Source of the DNA: Pseudonocardia autotrophica
GTDB taxonomy: Bacteria > Actinomycetota > Actinomycetes > Mycobacteriales > Pseudonocardiaceae
NCBI RefSeq assembly: GCF_003945385.1
Contig: NZ_AP018920.1
Location: 2,108,001 to 2,172,000 of the forward strand
Direction of reading: 5' to 3'
DNA: 64,000 bases
Notes under the pieces: generated by a model
The model's input: the letters and a program-made list of their open reading frames with translations, nothing else
Database searches by the model: none
Told to the model about the DNA's origin: nothing
In this document: piece after piece, positions 16,466-25,372 of the stretch
Layout of the letters: each line of letters opens with the position of its first letter
How positions within the stretch are numbered: position 1 is the first letter of the stretch
Translations under genes and position numbers: made by a program

Positions 16466-19393
16466 ATGCGGAGGCAGTTCATGACCGACACGGTCGGGGG
16501 CCCGGCGACAGACACCGGGAGCAGCACGGCTCAGAACACGGCGCACAACACGGCACAGGACGGCGAGGCGCCGGGCAAGGCGCGCGGCCGCGCGAAGGCC
16601 GGCGCCCGGCGGCGCTCCGGCCTCGCCGTGCAGCGGGTCTTCACGACCGAGGGTGTGCACCCGTACGAGCAGGTCGAGTGGGAGCGCCGGGACGTCGTCA
16701 TGACGAACTGGCGCGACGGCACGATCAACTTCGAGCAGCGCGGCGTCGAGTTCCCGCGCGCCTGGTCGGTGAACGCCACCAACATCGTCACCAGCAAGTA
16801 CTTCCGTGGTGCGGTGGGCAGCGAGACCCGCGAGTCGAGCCTGCGCCAGCTCATCGACCGGGTCGTCGGCACCTACCGGCGGGCCGGGGTCGAGCACGGC
16901 TACTTCGCCACCGAGGCCGACGCCGAGATCTTCGATCACGAGCTGACCTGGATGCTGCTGCACCAGGTGTTCAGCTTCAACTCACCGGTCTGGTTCAACG
17001 TGGGCACCGCGAGCCCGCAGCAGGTCAGCGCCTGCTTCATCCTCTCGGTCGACGACACGATGGAGTCGATCCTGAACTGGTACCGGGAGGAGGGCCTGAT
17101 CTTCAAGGGCGGCTCCGGTGCCGGCCTGAACCTCTCCCGCATCCGCTCGTCGAAGGAGCTGCTGTCCTCCGGCGGCACCGCCTCCGGCCCGGTCTCCTTC
17201 ATGCGTGGCGCGGACGCCTCCGCGGGCACCATCAAGTCGGGCGGCGCGACCCGCCGGGCCGCGAAGATGGTCGTCCTCGACGTCGACCACCCCGACATCG
17301 AGGAGTTCGTCGAGACCAAGGCCAAGGAGGAGGCCAAGGTCCGGGTGCTGCGCGACGCCGGGTTCGACATGGACCTGGGCGGTTCCGACATCACGTCGGT
17401 GCAGTACCAGAACGCGAACAACTCGGTCCGGGTGACCGACGAGTTCATGCGCGCCGTCGAGGAGGGCACCGACTTCGGCCTCCGCGCCCGGATGACCGGC
17501 GAGATCATCGACCGGACCGACGCCCGGAAGCTCTTCCGCGGCATCGCCGAGGCGGCCTGGAACTGCGCCGACCCCGGCATCCAGTACGACGGCACGATCA
17601 ACGACTGGCACACCACGCCCGAGTCGGGCCGGATCAGCGCGTCCAACCCGTGCTCGGAGTACATGCACCTGGACAACTCCAGCTGCAATCTCGCGTCGCT
17701 GAACCTGCTGAAGTTCCTCGACGCCGACGACCGGTTCGACGCCGAGACCTTCGCGAAGGCCGTCGAGCTGATCATCACCGCGATGGACATCTCGATCTGC
17801 TTCGCGGACTTCCCGACCGACCCGATCGCCGACACCACGCGGCGCTTCCGCCAGCTGGGCATCGGCTACGCGAACCTGGGCGCGCTGCTGATGGCGACCG
17901 GGCACGCCTACGACTCCGAGGGCGGTCGCGCGCTGGCCGGGGCGATCACCTCGCTGATGACCGGCGCCGCCTACAAGCGCTCCGCCGAGCTCGCCGGGGT
18001 CGTCGGCCCGTACGAGGGCTACGCCCGCAACGCCCAGGCCCACCAGCGGGTCGTCCGTAAGCACGCCGCGGCGAACGACGGGATCCGCAGCTTCCCGGCG
18101 TCCAACCCGGTGCAGCAGCTCGCGTCCCAGACCTGGAAGCAGTGCCAGGAGATCGGCGAGGCGAACGGCTGGCGCAACGCGCAGGCGTCCGTGCTGGCCC
18201 CGACCGGCACGATCGGCCTGATGATGGACTGCGACACGACCGGCATCGAGCCGGACCTGGCGCTGGTCAAGTTCAAGAAGCTGGTCGGCGGCGGCTCGAT
18301 GCAGATCGTCAACCAGTCCGTGCGCCGGGCACTGGACAACCTCGGTTACCAGGCCGAGCAGGCCGAGGCCATCGTCGAGTACGTCGCCGAGCACGGCCAC
18401 GTGATCGACGCCCCGGGGATGAAGCCCGAGCACTACGAGGTGTTCGACTGCGCGATGGGTGATCGGACCATCGCCCCGATGGGGCACGTCCGGATGATGG
18501 CCGCCGCGCAGCCGTTCCTGTCCGGCGCGATCTCCAAGACGGTGAACATGCCCGAGCGGGCCACCGTGGAGGACGTCGAGCGGATCTACCTCGAGGGGTG
18601 GCGGCTCGGCCTCAAGGCCCTGGCGATCTACCGCGACAACTGCAAGGTCGGCCAGCCGCTGTCCGCGGGCAAGGGCGGCGACAAGAAGGCCTCCGGTGAC
18701 ACCGCCGAGGTCGAGAAGGTGACGGTCGTCGAGCAGCGGCCGATCCGCAAGCGGCTGCCGAAGAAGCGGCCCAGCGAGACCGTGTCGTTCACCGTCGGCG
18801 GCGCCGAGGGCTACCTGACCGCGGGCTCCTACCCGGACGACGGCCTCGGCGAGATCTTCGTGAAGCTCGGCAAGCAGGGCTCCACCCTGGCCGGCGTGAT
18901 GGACGCGTTCTCCATGTCGATCTCGGTCGGCCTGCAGTACGGGATCCCGCTGGAGTTCTACGTCTCGAAGTTCTCGAACCTGCGCTTCGAGCCCGCCGGC
19001 ATGACCGACGACCCGGACGTCCGGATCGCCACCTCGGTGCTCGACTACCTGTTCCGCAGGCTCGCGCTGGACCACCTGCCCTACGAGAAGCGGGTCCAGC
19101 TGGGCATCTTCTCCTCGGACGAGCGGTCGGCCCAGGTCGAGAGCGAGTACGGCTCGAACGGGGAGAAGCTCGACCTCGACGAGTTTCGCTCCTCGGTGCC
19201 GACCACCGTCGAGAAGAAGGACCCGGCCGTCGAGCCGGCCCCGGCCGAGGTCGGCAGCTCCACCGAGCTGCTCGAGCTGCGGCTGGGCAAGGCCGCCGAC
19301 GCCCCGCTGTGCATGACCTGCGGGACGAAGATGCGGCCCGCCGGATCCTGCTACCTCTGCGAGGGCTGCGGCTCCACCAGCGGCTGCAGCTGA
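16466..19393 (+). CDS. nrdJ: Vitamin B12-dependent (class II) ribonucleotide reductase NrdJ
   Basis: Reduces ribonucleotides to deoxyribonucleotides using adenosylcobalamin, so it works with or without oxygen. 975 aa. Active-site features are SACFILS near residue 190, NPCSEY with the radical-chain residues near 395, and FKGGSGAGLNLSRIRSS. The C-terminal zinc/redox tail CMTCGTKMRPAGSCYLCEGC is intact. Start: ATG 16466 (GGAGAGG 8 bases away) or ATG 16481 (GGAGG 6 bases away); both are plausible and differ by 5 residues. I see no cobalamin riboswitch in the upstream gap, so control is probably through NrdR. Confidence 0.96.
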   Translation: MRRQFMTDTVGGPATDTGSSTAQNTAHNTAQDGEAPGKARGRAKAGARRRSGLAVQRVFTTEGVHPYEQVEWERRDVVMTNWRDGTINFEQRGVEFPRAWSVNATNIVTSKYFRGAVGSETRESSLRQLIDRVVGTYRRAGVEHGYFATEADAEIFDHELTWMLLHQVFSFNSPVWFNVGTASPQQVSACFILSVDDTMESILNWYREEGLIFKGGSGAGLNLSRIRSSKELLSSGGTASGPVSFMRGADASAGTIKSGGATRRAAKMVVLDVDHPDIEEFVETKAKEEAKVRVLRDAGFDMDLGGSDITSVQYQNANNSVRVTDEFMRAVEEGTDFGLRARMTGEIIDRTDARKLFRGIAEAAWNCADPGIQYDGTINDWHTTPESGRISASNPCSEYMHLDNSSCNLASLNLLKFLDADDRFDAETFAKAVELIITAMDISICFADFPTDPIADTTRRFRQLGIGYANLGALLMATGHAYDSEGGRALAGAITSLMTGAAYKRSAELAGVVGPYEGYARNAQAHQRVVRKHAAANDGIRSFPASNPVQQLASQTWKQCQEIGEANGWRNAQASVLAPTGTIGLMMDCDTTGIEPDLALVKFKKLVGGGSMQIVNQSVRRALDNLGYQAEQAEAIVEYVAEHGHVIDAPGMKPEHYEVFDCAMGDRTIAPMGHVRMMAAAQPFLSGAISKTVNMPERATVEDVERIYLEGWRLGLKALAIYRDNCKVGQPLSAGKGGDKKASGDTAEVEKVTVVEQRPIRKRLPKKRPSETVSFTVGGAEGYLTAGSYPDDGLGEIFVKLGKQGSTLAGVMDAFSMSISVGLQYGIPLEFYVSKFSNLRFEPAGMTDDPDVRIATSVLDYLFRRLALDHLPYEKRVQLGIFSSDERSAQVESEYGSNGEKLDLDEFRSSVPTTVEKKDPAVEPAPAEVGSSTELLELRLGKAADAPLCMTCGTKMRPAGSCYLCEGCGSTSGCS

Positions 19394-19401
19394 CGCTCCA
19401 C

Positions 19402-19438
19402 CCTCGGGGCGGTACCGGACTCCGGTGCCGCCCCGAGG
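19402..19438 (+). terminator. Hairpin terminator after nrdJ
   Basis: A 17-bp stem (5' arm CCTCGGGGCGGTACCGG) with one G-U pair and a 3-base loop, beginning 9 bases after the nrdJ stop. As usual in high-GC actinobacteria there is no clear T-run. Confidence 0.7.
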
Positions 19439-19541
19439 CGCGTTCCGGGCCGGTGTGCCGGGCCGCAGCCACCGGGCCCGTCCGGGTGGGCCGGGCGGCC
19501 GGGCCGCGACCGGCCCGCTCACGAGCGAGAAGAGGGTAGCC

Positions 19542-20294
19542 GTGCACGACCGGACCGCGGAGATCGCCGACCGGCTCCGGACCGACCCGAGGATCGTCGC
19601 CCTGGTGCTCGGCGCCCCCTGGCGCCGGGCCGCCGGTGACGGTGCTGGTGCTGGCGCCGATGCCGGTGGTGCCGGTGACGGTGACACTAACGGCGCCGGC
19701 GCCGGTGCAGGGGCTGATGACATTGACGGCGCCGGTGCCGGCCCCCGCACCGGGCCGCAGACGACCGCGGCGAGCGGGGACCGGGCGGACGGCCGCGGCC
19801 GGATGTACGTGGGCGTGCCGTCCCCGGCCGAGCTGACCGAGCTCGATCTGCCGGTGGACGGTTTGCGGCACTTCGGGTTGAGCCCCGCCGATCTGCGGGC
19901 CGGTGGCTGGACCGACACGGATCTGCGTTCCGCGGGACTGACACCGCCCGGCGCCGAGCCGGAGCCCGTCGAGTGGTTCCTGGCGGGGGAGCCCGCGCAG
20001 CTGATGCTCGCGATCGTGCCGCCGGGACCGCCGCTGCTCGCCCGGCCCGAGCCGGGATCGGGGGCCGGTGGGTTCGATCCGGCCGACGTCCAGGAGATCC
20101 CGGGGATCGACGGCTGCACCGACCCGGAGAGCGACGGGATGCTGCTGGTGCGCGAGATCCGGGACGGGCTGGTCCGCCGGGCCCGCCGCCGTCTCGTGCA
20201 CTGCGTCGTCTGCCTGCGCCAGGTGCACCGCACCGATCCGGCGACCGGGGTCTGCCCGGGCTGCGCAGCGCAGTGGCTCGGCGTGCTCCCCTGA
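19542..20294 (+). CDS. Hypothetical protein with Gly/Ala repeat and zinc ribbon
   Basis: 250 aa, function not recognised. Residues 30-70 are low complexity, alternating Gly, Ala and Asp (GAGAGADAGG type), encoded by near-repetitive GGTGCCGGTGACGG DNA. The middle is folded (RMYVGVPSPAELTELDLP, DLRAGGWTDTDLRSAGLTP). The C-terminus has CVVCLRQVHR and CPGCAAQW, a likely zinc ribbon. The whole has no obvious catalytic motif. GTG 19542 has an AGAGGG ribosome binding site. Convergent with the hydrolase gene. Confidence 0.65.
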   Translation: MHDRTAEIADRLRTDPRIVALVLGAPWRRAAGDGAGAGADAGGAGDGDTNGAGAGAGADDIDGAGAGPRTGPQTTAASGDRADGRGRMYVGVPSPAELTELDLPVDGLRHFGLSPADLRAGGWTDTDLRSAGLTPPGAEPEPVEWFLAGEPAQLMLAIVPPGPPLLARPEPGSGAGGFDPADVQEIPGIDGCTDPESDGMLLVREIRDGLVRRARRRLVHCVVCLRQVHRTDPATGVCPGCAAQWLGVLP

Positions 20295-20303
20295 ACCCGG
20301 TCC

Positions 20304-21326
20304 TCAGGTCGCCGAGACCGGTCCCGGGCGGGTCCCCGACGGGGCGGGCCCCGGGCAGCGCAGCAGCTGCCGCCACTGCTCGGGACTCCAGCGCGCGGGC
20401 TCGGTCGAGGAGAGGAACTCCTCCAGCAGCCCGACGAAACGGGCCGGATCGGAGTGGAACGGGAAGTGCCCGGTGTCGCCGAAGATCTCCAATCGGCTGC
20501 CCGGCATCGCCCGGTGCGCGGTGTAGGCGTGCTCGACGGGCACCACCGCGTCGCGCTCACCCCACACGAGCATCGTCGGCATCCCGCGGGTGAGGTAGCA
20601 GCGGTCGAGCATGGTCACGACCTGACCGCGCCAGTCGACGACCGCGCGCAGGGTCCGGATGAACGCTGCCCGGGCGGTGGCGTCGGGCAGCGCGTCGATC
20701 ACCCGGAGCAGGTCGTCGGCGTCCCGCCCGAGATCGGTTCCGAGCAACCGGAGTGCGTCGATCATCAGGCCGGCCTGCCAGCGCACCGGCGGCAGCTGCA
20801 GCGCGGCGAGCAGCGCCTGCGCGCCGGGCATGCTCACCGCGCGCAGCAGCGGTGTGACGTCCGGACCCGCCCCGCCGGTGCCGACGAGCACGAGGCGTTC
20901 GGTCCGCTCCGGGAACTGGTAGGCGAACTGCATGGCCACGCCGCCGCCGAGCGAGTGCCCGACCAGGGTGGCCCGCCCGATGCCCAGCACACCGAGCAGG
21001 TCGCGGATTCCGTTGGCGTAGGCGGCCACCGAGTAGTCGGCCCGCGGTTTCTCCGAGTTGCCGTGCCCGAGCAGGTCGGGCGCGATCACCAGATGTCTGC
21101 GGGCGAGCGCGGGGAGCACGGCCTCCCAGGTCGCGGAGCTGTCACCGATGCCGTGCACCAGGACGACCGCGGGGCCGGACCCGGCGACCCGGAACGCCCG
21201 CCGGTAGCCGTGCACGGTCCGGAACCGCAGCTCCGAGCCCCGGGGCGGCACGACACCCAGCCGGTCGTCGACCCGGATCCGCCGGGAGGTGTGGACCGCC
21301 ATCCGGCGACGGTAGTGCCGTCGCAT
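20304..21326 (-). CDS. Alpha/beta hydrolase (Rv2715-like)
   Basis: 340 aa serine hydrolase. It has the oxyanion motif VHGIGDSSATWE, nucleophile elbow GHSLGGGVAMQFA (Ser), catalytic Asp in VWGERDAVVPVEHA and His in FGDTGHFPF. The N-terminal RTVHGYRRAFRVAGSGPA is close to that of mycobacterial Rv2715, which also lies near nrdR. The substrate is unknown; esterase, lipase or epoxide-hydrolase activity is possible. Start ATG 21326, or ATG 21302 eight codons inside. Neither has a strong ribosome binding site. Confidence 0.88.
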   Translation of the reverse strand: MRRHYRRRMAVHTSRRIRVDDRLGVVPPRGSELRFRTVHGYRRAFRVAGSGPAVVLVHGIGDSSATWEAVLPALARRHLVIAPDLLGHGNSEKPRADYSVAAYANGIRDLLGVLGIGRATLVGHSLGGGVAMQFAYQFPERTERLVLVGTGGAGPDVTPLLRAVSMPGAQALLAALQLPPVRWQAGLMIDALRLLGTDLGRDADDLLRVIDALPDATARAAFIRTLRAVVDWRGQVVTMLDRCYLTRGMPTMLVWGERDAVVPVEHAYTAHRAMPGSRLEIFGDTGHFPFHSDPARFVGLLEEFLSSTEPARWSPEQWRQLLRCPGPAPSGTRPGPVSAT

Positions 21327-21400
21327 TACCCCGGTGTTGCAGCGGCGGATCGTGCGTGGGGGAGCACCCCACCGGGCGACCGGCCCGGGGCGGCACGGCC

Positions 21401-21406
21401 TAGGGT
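21401..21406 (+). promoter_or_regulatory. Candidate -10 box of leaderless Nudix promoter
   Basis: TAGGGT lies 6 bases before GTG 21413. This spacing, seen at other genes of the window, decides for 21413 over the adjacent GTG at 21410. Confidence 0.45.
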
Positions 21407-21412
21407 CGGGTG

Positions 21413-21883
21413 GTGACCGATCGCTACCAGGTGGTCCCGGCGTCCTACGTGCTCCTGCTGCGCGGCGCGGGTGAGCGCACCGAGGTGCTGCTGCAACTGC
21501 GGGCGAACACCGGCTACATGGACGACCACTGGGCGGCCGCCGCGGCCGGTCACGTCGAGCTGGGCGAGGACCCGCTGGGTGCCGCGGTCCGCGAGGCCCG
21601 CGAGGAGCTCGGCGTCACGATCGACCCGGCCGACCTGGTCCCGCTCACCGCGGTGCACCGCACACACGGCAACGGCAGGCCGGTCGACGAGCGGGTCGAC
21701 TTCTTCTTCACCTGCCGCCGCTGGGCCGGTGAGCCGCACGCGGCGGAGACCGGGAAGACGGCCGGGCTGGAGTGGTTCGGGCTGGCTGCGCTGCCTGCAG
21801 CGACGGTCCCGCACGAGCGGGCGGTGCTCGACGCGCTGCGCGAGGGCGGCCCGGCCGCGATCCGCAGCCACGGTTTCGCCTAG
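21413..21883 (+). CDS. Nudix hydrolase
   Basis: 156 aa. The Nudix box GHVELGEDPLGAAVREAREE continues with LGV and matches Gx5Ex7REUxEExGU, so the metal-binding catalytic helix is intact. The substrate, a nucleoside diphosphate derivative, cannot be read from the sequence. GTG 21413 is preferred over 21410 because of promoter spacing. The 3' end overlaps by 4 bases the end of the convergent small gene. Confidence 0.88.
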   Translation: MTDRYQVVPASYVLLLRGAGERTEVLLQLRANTGYMDDHWAAAAAGHVELGEDPLGAAVREAREELGVTIDPADLVPLTAVHRTHGNGRPVDERVDFFFTCRRWAGEPHAAETGKTAGLEWFGLAALPAATVPHERAVLDALREGGPAAIRSHGFA

Positions 21884-22119
21884 AGCCCGTCCGGCTCGAC
21901 CAGCTGGATCTCGATCGTGACCTCGGGCTGCTCGCCGTCGTCCGGGTCGATCGCCCAGTGCAGGACCCAGTCGACCTCGTAGTCGTCGCGCGGCATGCCC
22001 GGCGGCGCGAAGTTGATCCACTCACCGGTGCGTGGGACCACCCGGAACCACCGGAGGTGATCGGGCTGCCGCCCGATCCGCACGCGGACGGGAACCGGGC
22101 CCTGCGACGCTGTGCTCAC
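21880..22119 (-). CDS. Small conserved hypothetical protein
   Basis: 79 aa, GTG start at 22119. Mixed beta-strand pattern with many aromatic residues (HLRWFRVVPRTGEWINF, YEVDWVLHWAI). Acidic overall with no known motif. It overlaps the Nudix gene tail to tail by 4 bases. Coding is supported by the amino-acid balance and typical third-position GC rather than by any recognised family. Confidence 0.6.
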   Translation of the reverse strand: MSTASQGPVPVRVRIGRQPDHLRWFRVVPRTGEWINFAPPGMPRDDYEVDWVLHWAIDPDDGEQPEVTIEIQLVEPDGL

Positions 22120-22155
22120 GCCCGACGATGATGCCCGAGCGCGACGGCGCCCGCC

Positions 22156-22908
22156 TCAGGCCGCGGTGGCGCCGAGGAACCACCGGTCCACCGAGAACGG
22201 CTCGTCGCCGCAGGCCGCGACCGCGGCCGCCCAGGCGTCGACGTCGGCCCGGCTCAGCCCGCACCGGCCGGGGGCCGCGGCGGCGACCATCTCGCGCAGG
22301 GTTGCCCCGTAGCCGTGCGACGCCGGTCCGCGCATCGGCGCCCGCTCGGACCACTCGTCGGTGAACCCGGCGGCGCGCAGCATCGGCCCCAGCTCGTGCG
22401 GCAGCCGTGGCCGCGGCACGGTGCTGCACCAGGCGTCCCGGATCCGGTGGTGCCGGTCCTGCCCGGGGCCCGGCCAGTGCAGCGACGTCCAGTCGGTGTC
22501 GAGCACCAGCAGCCGCCCGCCGGGACGCAGCACCCGGCGCAGCTCGGCCGGTGCCGGCCCGGGATCGGGCAGGAACTCCAGCACCTGCAGGCAGGCGACG
22601 GCGTCGAACGGTCCGTCCGGCAGCGAACCCGGCCCGTGCAGCGCTCGCTGTTCGACGACGGCACGGGTGTGGCAGCGGCGCCGGGCCAGGGTCACCATCA
22701 CCGGGTCCGGGTCGATCCCGTGCACGCCCGGTCCGACCACGTCGGCCAGCTCGGAGAGGAGCTGCCCGGGGCCGCTCCCGACCACGAGCACCCGCTCGCC
22801 CGGCCGCGCGGCCAGCAGGGCGAGCGTCCGCTCGCGCTCGACGGCGGCCTCGGCCGTGTCGTAGGTGCCGGCCACCCGCCGAGCGCTCGCGGCGTCGGTC
22901 GGCAGCAT
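22156..22908 (-). CDS. Class I SAM-dependent methyltransferase
   Basis: 250 aa. Rossmann-fold methyltransferase with motif I RVLVVGSGPGQLLSELA, an acidic residue after strand 2 (GIDPDPVMV), post-I VACLQVLEFLPDPG and the LRPGGRLLVLDTDW strand-4/5 segment. This is typical of the Methyltransf_11/25 group acting on small molecules. The acceptor is unknown. It lies just upstream of and in the same direction as the small HTH-adjacent end (10 bases from that stop codon), so the HTH gene may be transcribed with it. Confidence 0.85.
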   Translation of the reverse strand: MLPTDAASARRVAGTYDTAEAAVERERTLALLAARPGERVLVVGSGPGQLLSELADVVGPGVHGIDPDPVMVTLARRRCHTRAVVEQRALHGPGSLPDGPFDAVACLQVLEFLPDPGPAPAELRRVLRPGGRLLVLDTDWTSLHWPGPGQDRHHRIRDAWCSTVPRPRLPHELGPMLRAAGFTDEWSERAPMRGPASHGYGATLREMVAAAAPGRCGLSRADVDAWAAAVAACGDEPFSVDRWFLGATAA

Positions 22909-22918
22909 CGGGCCCGCC

Positions 22919-23131
22919 TCAGCTCCCCGTGTAGCGGGCCGACTCGATCAACGACTCGACCGAGCCCGGGGGCACCCGGAACGAACGGCCGAACCGCACC
23001 GCCGGCAGCTCACCGGAGTGCACCAGCCGGTACACCGTCATCCGCGACACCCGCATCCGCTCGGCCACCTCGGCCACGGTGAGGAACGGCGCGTCCTGCC
23101 CGGATCGTTGCTCCGGGATCCCTGCCCCCAT
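22919..23131 (-). CDS. Excisionase/MerR-type HTH protein (Rv0500A-like)
   Basis: 70 aa from ATG 23131, with GAGGAGG 7-8 bases upstream; longer upstream starts are unlikely. A single winged HTH of the helix_turn_helix_17 type: FLTVAEVAERMRVSRMTVYR then LVHSGELPAVRFGRSFRVPP. It is very similar to mycobacterial Rv0500A, a small DNA-binding protein of the excisionase/BldC type found in many actinobacteria. This is a chromosomal regulator, not evidence of a prophage. It probably leads a unit with the methyltransferase gene. Confidence 0.85.
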   Translation of the reverse strand: MGAGIPEQRSGQDAPFLTVAEVAERMRVSRMTVYRLVHSGELPAVRFGRSFRVPPGSVESLIESARYTGS

Positions 23132-23344
23132 CGTTGCGCCCCTCCTCGGGCCGGGCCCCCAACGGGCCCCGACCATCGTGATCACCGAACGCAGGGACGG
23201 TAGCGCGGATCTCGGCCCCCTCCGGGTGTGAACGTGTCCCACCCTCGGGTGTACTCGGTGAGCGTTATCGTCGCAGCGTCACCAGATGTGCACGTATGGT
23301 GATATTTCTCGTGCGAGACGGGATCACGTCGAAGGGAGCACCAC

Positions 23345-24004
23345 ATGTCCGGTCCGACCGAGCTCGATCTGGCACCCGGCTGGTTCGCCGACTCCGACGC
23401 GCCCGTCGTGCGCGCGTACGCCGAGCGGATCACGGCCGGATGCGACGGACCCGTCGGCCGTGCGGTGGCGTTGTTCGACGCCGTCCGCGACGGCATCTGG
23501 TACGACCCGTTCGGAGTGGTCACCGATCCCGACGACTACCGGGCGAGCCGGGTCGCCGAGCGTCCGGCGGCCTGGTGCGTGCCGAAGGCGGTGCTGCTCA
23601 CCGCCGCCGCCCGCGCGGCCGGGATCCCGGCCCGGATCGGGTTCGCCGACGTCCGCAACCACCTCAACACGCCACGACTGCGCGACCGGATGGGCGGCGC
23701 CGACCTGTTCGCCTGGCACGGCTACAGCGCACTCTGGCTGGACGGCCGGTGGGTCAAGGCGACGCCCGCGTTCAACGCCGAGTTGTGCGCCCGCTTCGGC
23801 GTGGAGCCGATCGCGTTCGACGGCACCGCGGACGCACTGATGCACGAGTTCGACGGCTCCGGTGCGCGCTACATGAGCTACGAGCACGACCGCGGCACCT
23901 TCCACGATCTCCCGCTGGTCGACATCCTCGCCACCTTCCGGGAGCTCTACGGCGAGTCGATGTTCGCGACACCGTCGACCGGCCGGGACGCCTTCACCCG
24001 CTGA
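23345..24004 (+). CDS. Transglutaminase-like cysteine peptidase-fold protein
   Basis: 219 aa. Transglutaminase-like core with the Cys in AAWCVPKAVLLTAAARAAGI, His in WHGYSALWLDGRWVKATP and an Asn/Asp partner following in TPAFN. The triad order C-H-D/N is as in this superfamily. It is cytoplasmic by appearance (no signal peptide). The substrate is unknown; such proteins often act as peptidases or amidases. ATG 23345 has GAAGGAG upstream. The stop codon lies in the first copy of a 17-bp tandem repeat. Confidence 0.83.
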   Translation: MSGPTELDLAPGWFADSDAPVVRAYAERITAGCDGPVGRAVALFDAVRDGIWYDPFGVVTDPDDYRASRVAERPAAWCVPKAVLLTAAARAAGIPARIGFADVRNHLNTPRLRDRMGGADLFAWHGYSALWLDGRWVKATPAFNAELCARFGVEPIAFDGTADALMHEFDGSGARYMSYEHDRGTFHDLPLVDILATFRELYGESMFATPSTGRDAFTR

Positions 24005-24047
24005 TCCCGATGGCCCGCTGATCCCGATGGCCCGCTGATCCCGATAG
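23997..24047. repeat. Three 17-bp tandem repeats at a stop codon
   Basis: CCCGCTGATCCCGATGG at 23997 and 24014, and a third copy at 24031 with one change near its end. The first copy contains the transglutaminase-like stop codon (24002-24004). Confidence 0.9.
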
Positions 24048-24054
24048 CACTGCA

Positions 24055-24068
24055 CACGATCTATCGTG
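24055..24068. promoter_or_regulatory. Inverted repeat overlapping a leaderless-type promoter
   Basis: CACGAT-CT-ATCGTG, perfect, ending 5 bases before GTG 24074. It overlaps TATCGT (24062-24067), a -10-like box 6 bases before the start. A regulator binding here would block the promoter. Confidence 0.45.
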
Positions 24069-24073
24069 CTGGG

Positions 24074-25138
24074 GTGAGCCTCCCGACCGTGACCGACGAC
24101 GACCCGAGTGGCGACTGGACGGAGACGGGGGTGTTCCGCAGCGCCCCCGGCGTCTACCGGATCCCGCTGCCACTGCCGAACGACGGCCTGCGGGCGGTCA
24201 ACGTCTACGCGGTGGCCGACGCGGACGGCTGGACCCTGGTCGACTCCGGATGGGCCATCGACGAGGCCAGGGACCTGCTGGCGAAGTCCCTCGCGGCGCT
24301 CGGCTCCGGGCTCGGTGACGTCCGCCGGTTCCTCATCACGCACGCACACCGCGACCACTACACGCTGGCCTCGGTGCTGCGCCGTGAGTACGGCGCCCGG
24401 GTGCTGCTCGGCGCGGGGGAGCAGCCGAACATGGCGGTTGTCGCCGACACTGACCGCGAGCCCGACCGGACCCGGCTGCTGCGTTGCGGTGCGGTGGAGC
24501 TGGTCGAGGAGATCGGCCGCGGCGGCCCGTGGCCCCGGCCCGTCCCCGAGGAGTGGCAGCCGCCGGACGAGTGGATCGCCGACCGGGCCGTGATCACGCT
24601 CGGGGAGCAGGCGGACACCCGGCTGCTGACCGCGATCGAGACCCCGGGCCACACCCGTGGCCATCTCGTCTTCGCCGACGAGGCGCACGAGCTGCTGTTC
24701 GCCGGTGACCACGTGCTGCCCCGGATCACCCCGTCGATCGGGCTGCAGCCGGCTCCGGTGGCCAGTCCGCTCGGTCAGTTCCTGGACTCGCTGCGGCTGG
24801 TCCGGTCCCGGCCGGATGCCGCGCTGCTGCCCGCGCACGGACCGGTGGGCGGCCGGGTGCACGCCCGCGTCGAGGAGCTGCTGGCGCACCACGATGTCCG
24901 GCTCGCGCAGTGCCGGGACGCGGTCGTGGCGGGAAACCCGACCGCGCAGGACGTGGCCCGGGTGCTGCGCTGGACCCGCCGCGAGCACCGGTTCGACGAC
25001 ATGGATCTGTTCAACCGGATGCTGGCGGTGCTCGAGACCGTGGCGCACCTCGACGTGCTCGCCGATCTCGGCGAGCTGGTGCGCACCGAGGCGCCCGACC
25101 CGCAGACCGGTGCGACGCTCGCCACCTACACCGCCTGA
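24074..25138 (+). CDS. Metallo-beta-lactamase fold hydrolase
   Basis: 354 aa. The zinc-binding motif THAHRDHYT (HxHxDH), second-shell ETPGHTRGHLVF and FAGDHVLPRITP show a complete metallo-beta-lactamase core. A C-terminal winged-helix-like extension (about 280-350, with VARVLRWTRREHRFDDMDLF) is common in the LACTB2/YcbL-like group. The likely substrate is a thioester or ester. GTG 24074 has no ribosome binding site but has a -10-like box 6 bases away, so it may be leaderless. The frame is long and well conserved throughout. Confidence 0.88.
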   Translation: MSLPTVTDDDPSGDWTETGVFRSAPGVYRIPLPLPNDGLRAVNVYAVADADGWTLVDSGWAIDEARDLLAKSLAALGSGLGDVRRFLITHAHRDHYTLASVLRREYGARVLLGAGEQPNMAVVADTDREPDRTRLLRCGAVELVEEIGRGGPWPRPVPEEWQPPDEWIADRAVITLGEQADTRLLTAIETPGHTRGHLVFADEAHELLFAGDHVLPRITPSIGLQPAPVASPLGQFLDSLRLVRSRPDAALLPAHGPVGGRVHARVEELLAHHDVRLAQCRDAVVAGNPTAQDVARVLRWTRREHRFDDMDLFNRMLAVLETVAHLDVLADLGELVRTEAPDPQTGATLATYTA

Positions 25139-25372
25139 TCCGCGCGGCGGTCCGCGACACGCCGGTGATCGTTCACCCGGAGGACGTGTCGGGGTGGCCG
25201 CCGGAGCCGGAATGCGGCACAGTGGCAGCACCTGAGTCCCCATCAGTACCGGAGGTCACCTCAACCCCACACGCAGCACACGACACCAGCGCACGCATGC
25301 ACGCGCCGCACACCGCACCGTCTCGAGGACGTAGGGGAAGACGATCCTCGTCGACGACAGCGGAGGTTGGCA

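Noticed and set aside
22919..23131. Excisionase-like gene as evidence for a prophage
   Set aside because: It matches the conserved chromosomal Rv0500A type, and no integrase or phage structural genes are nearby.
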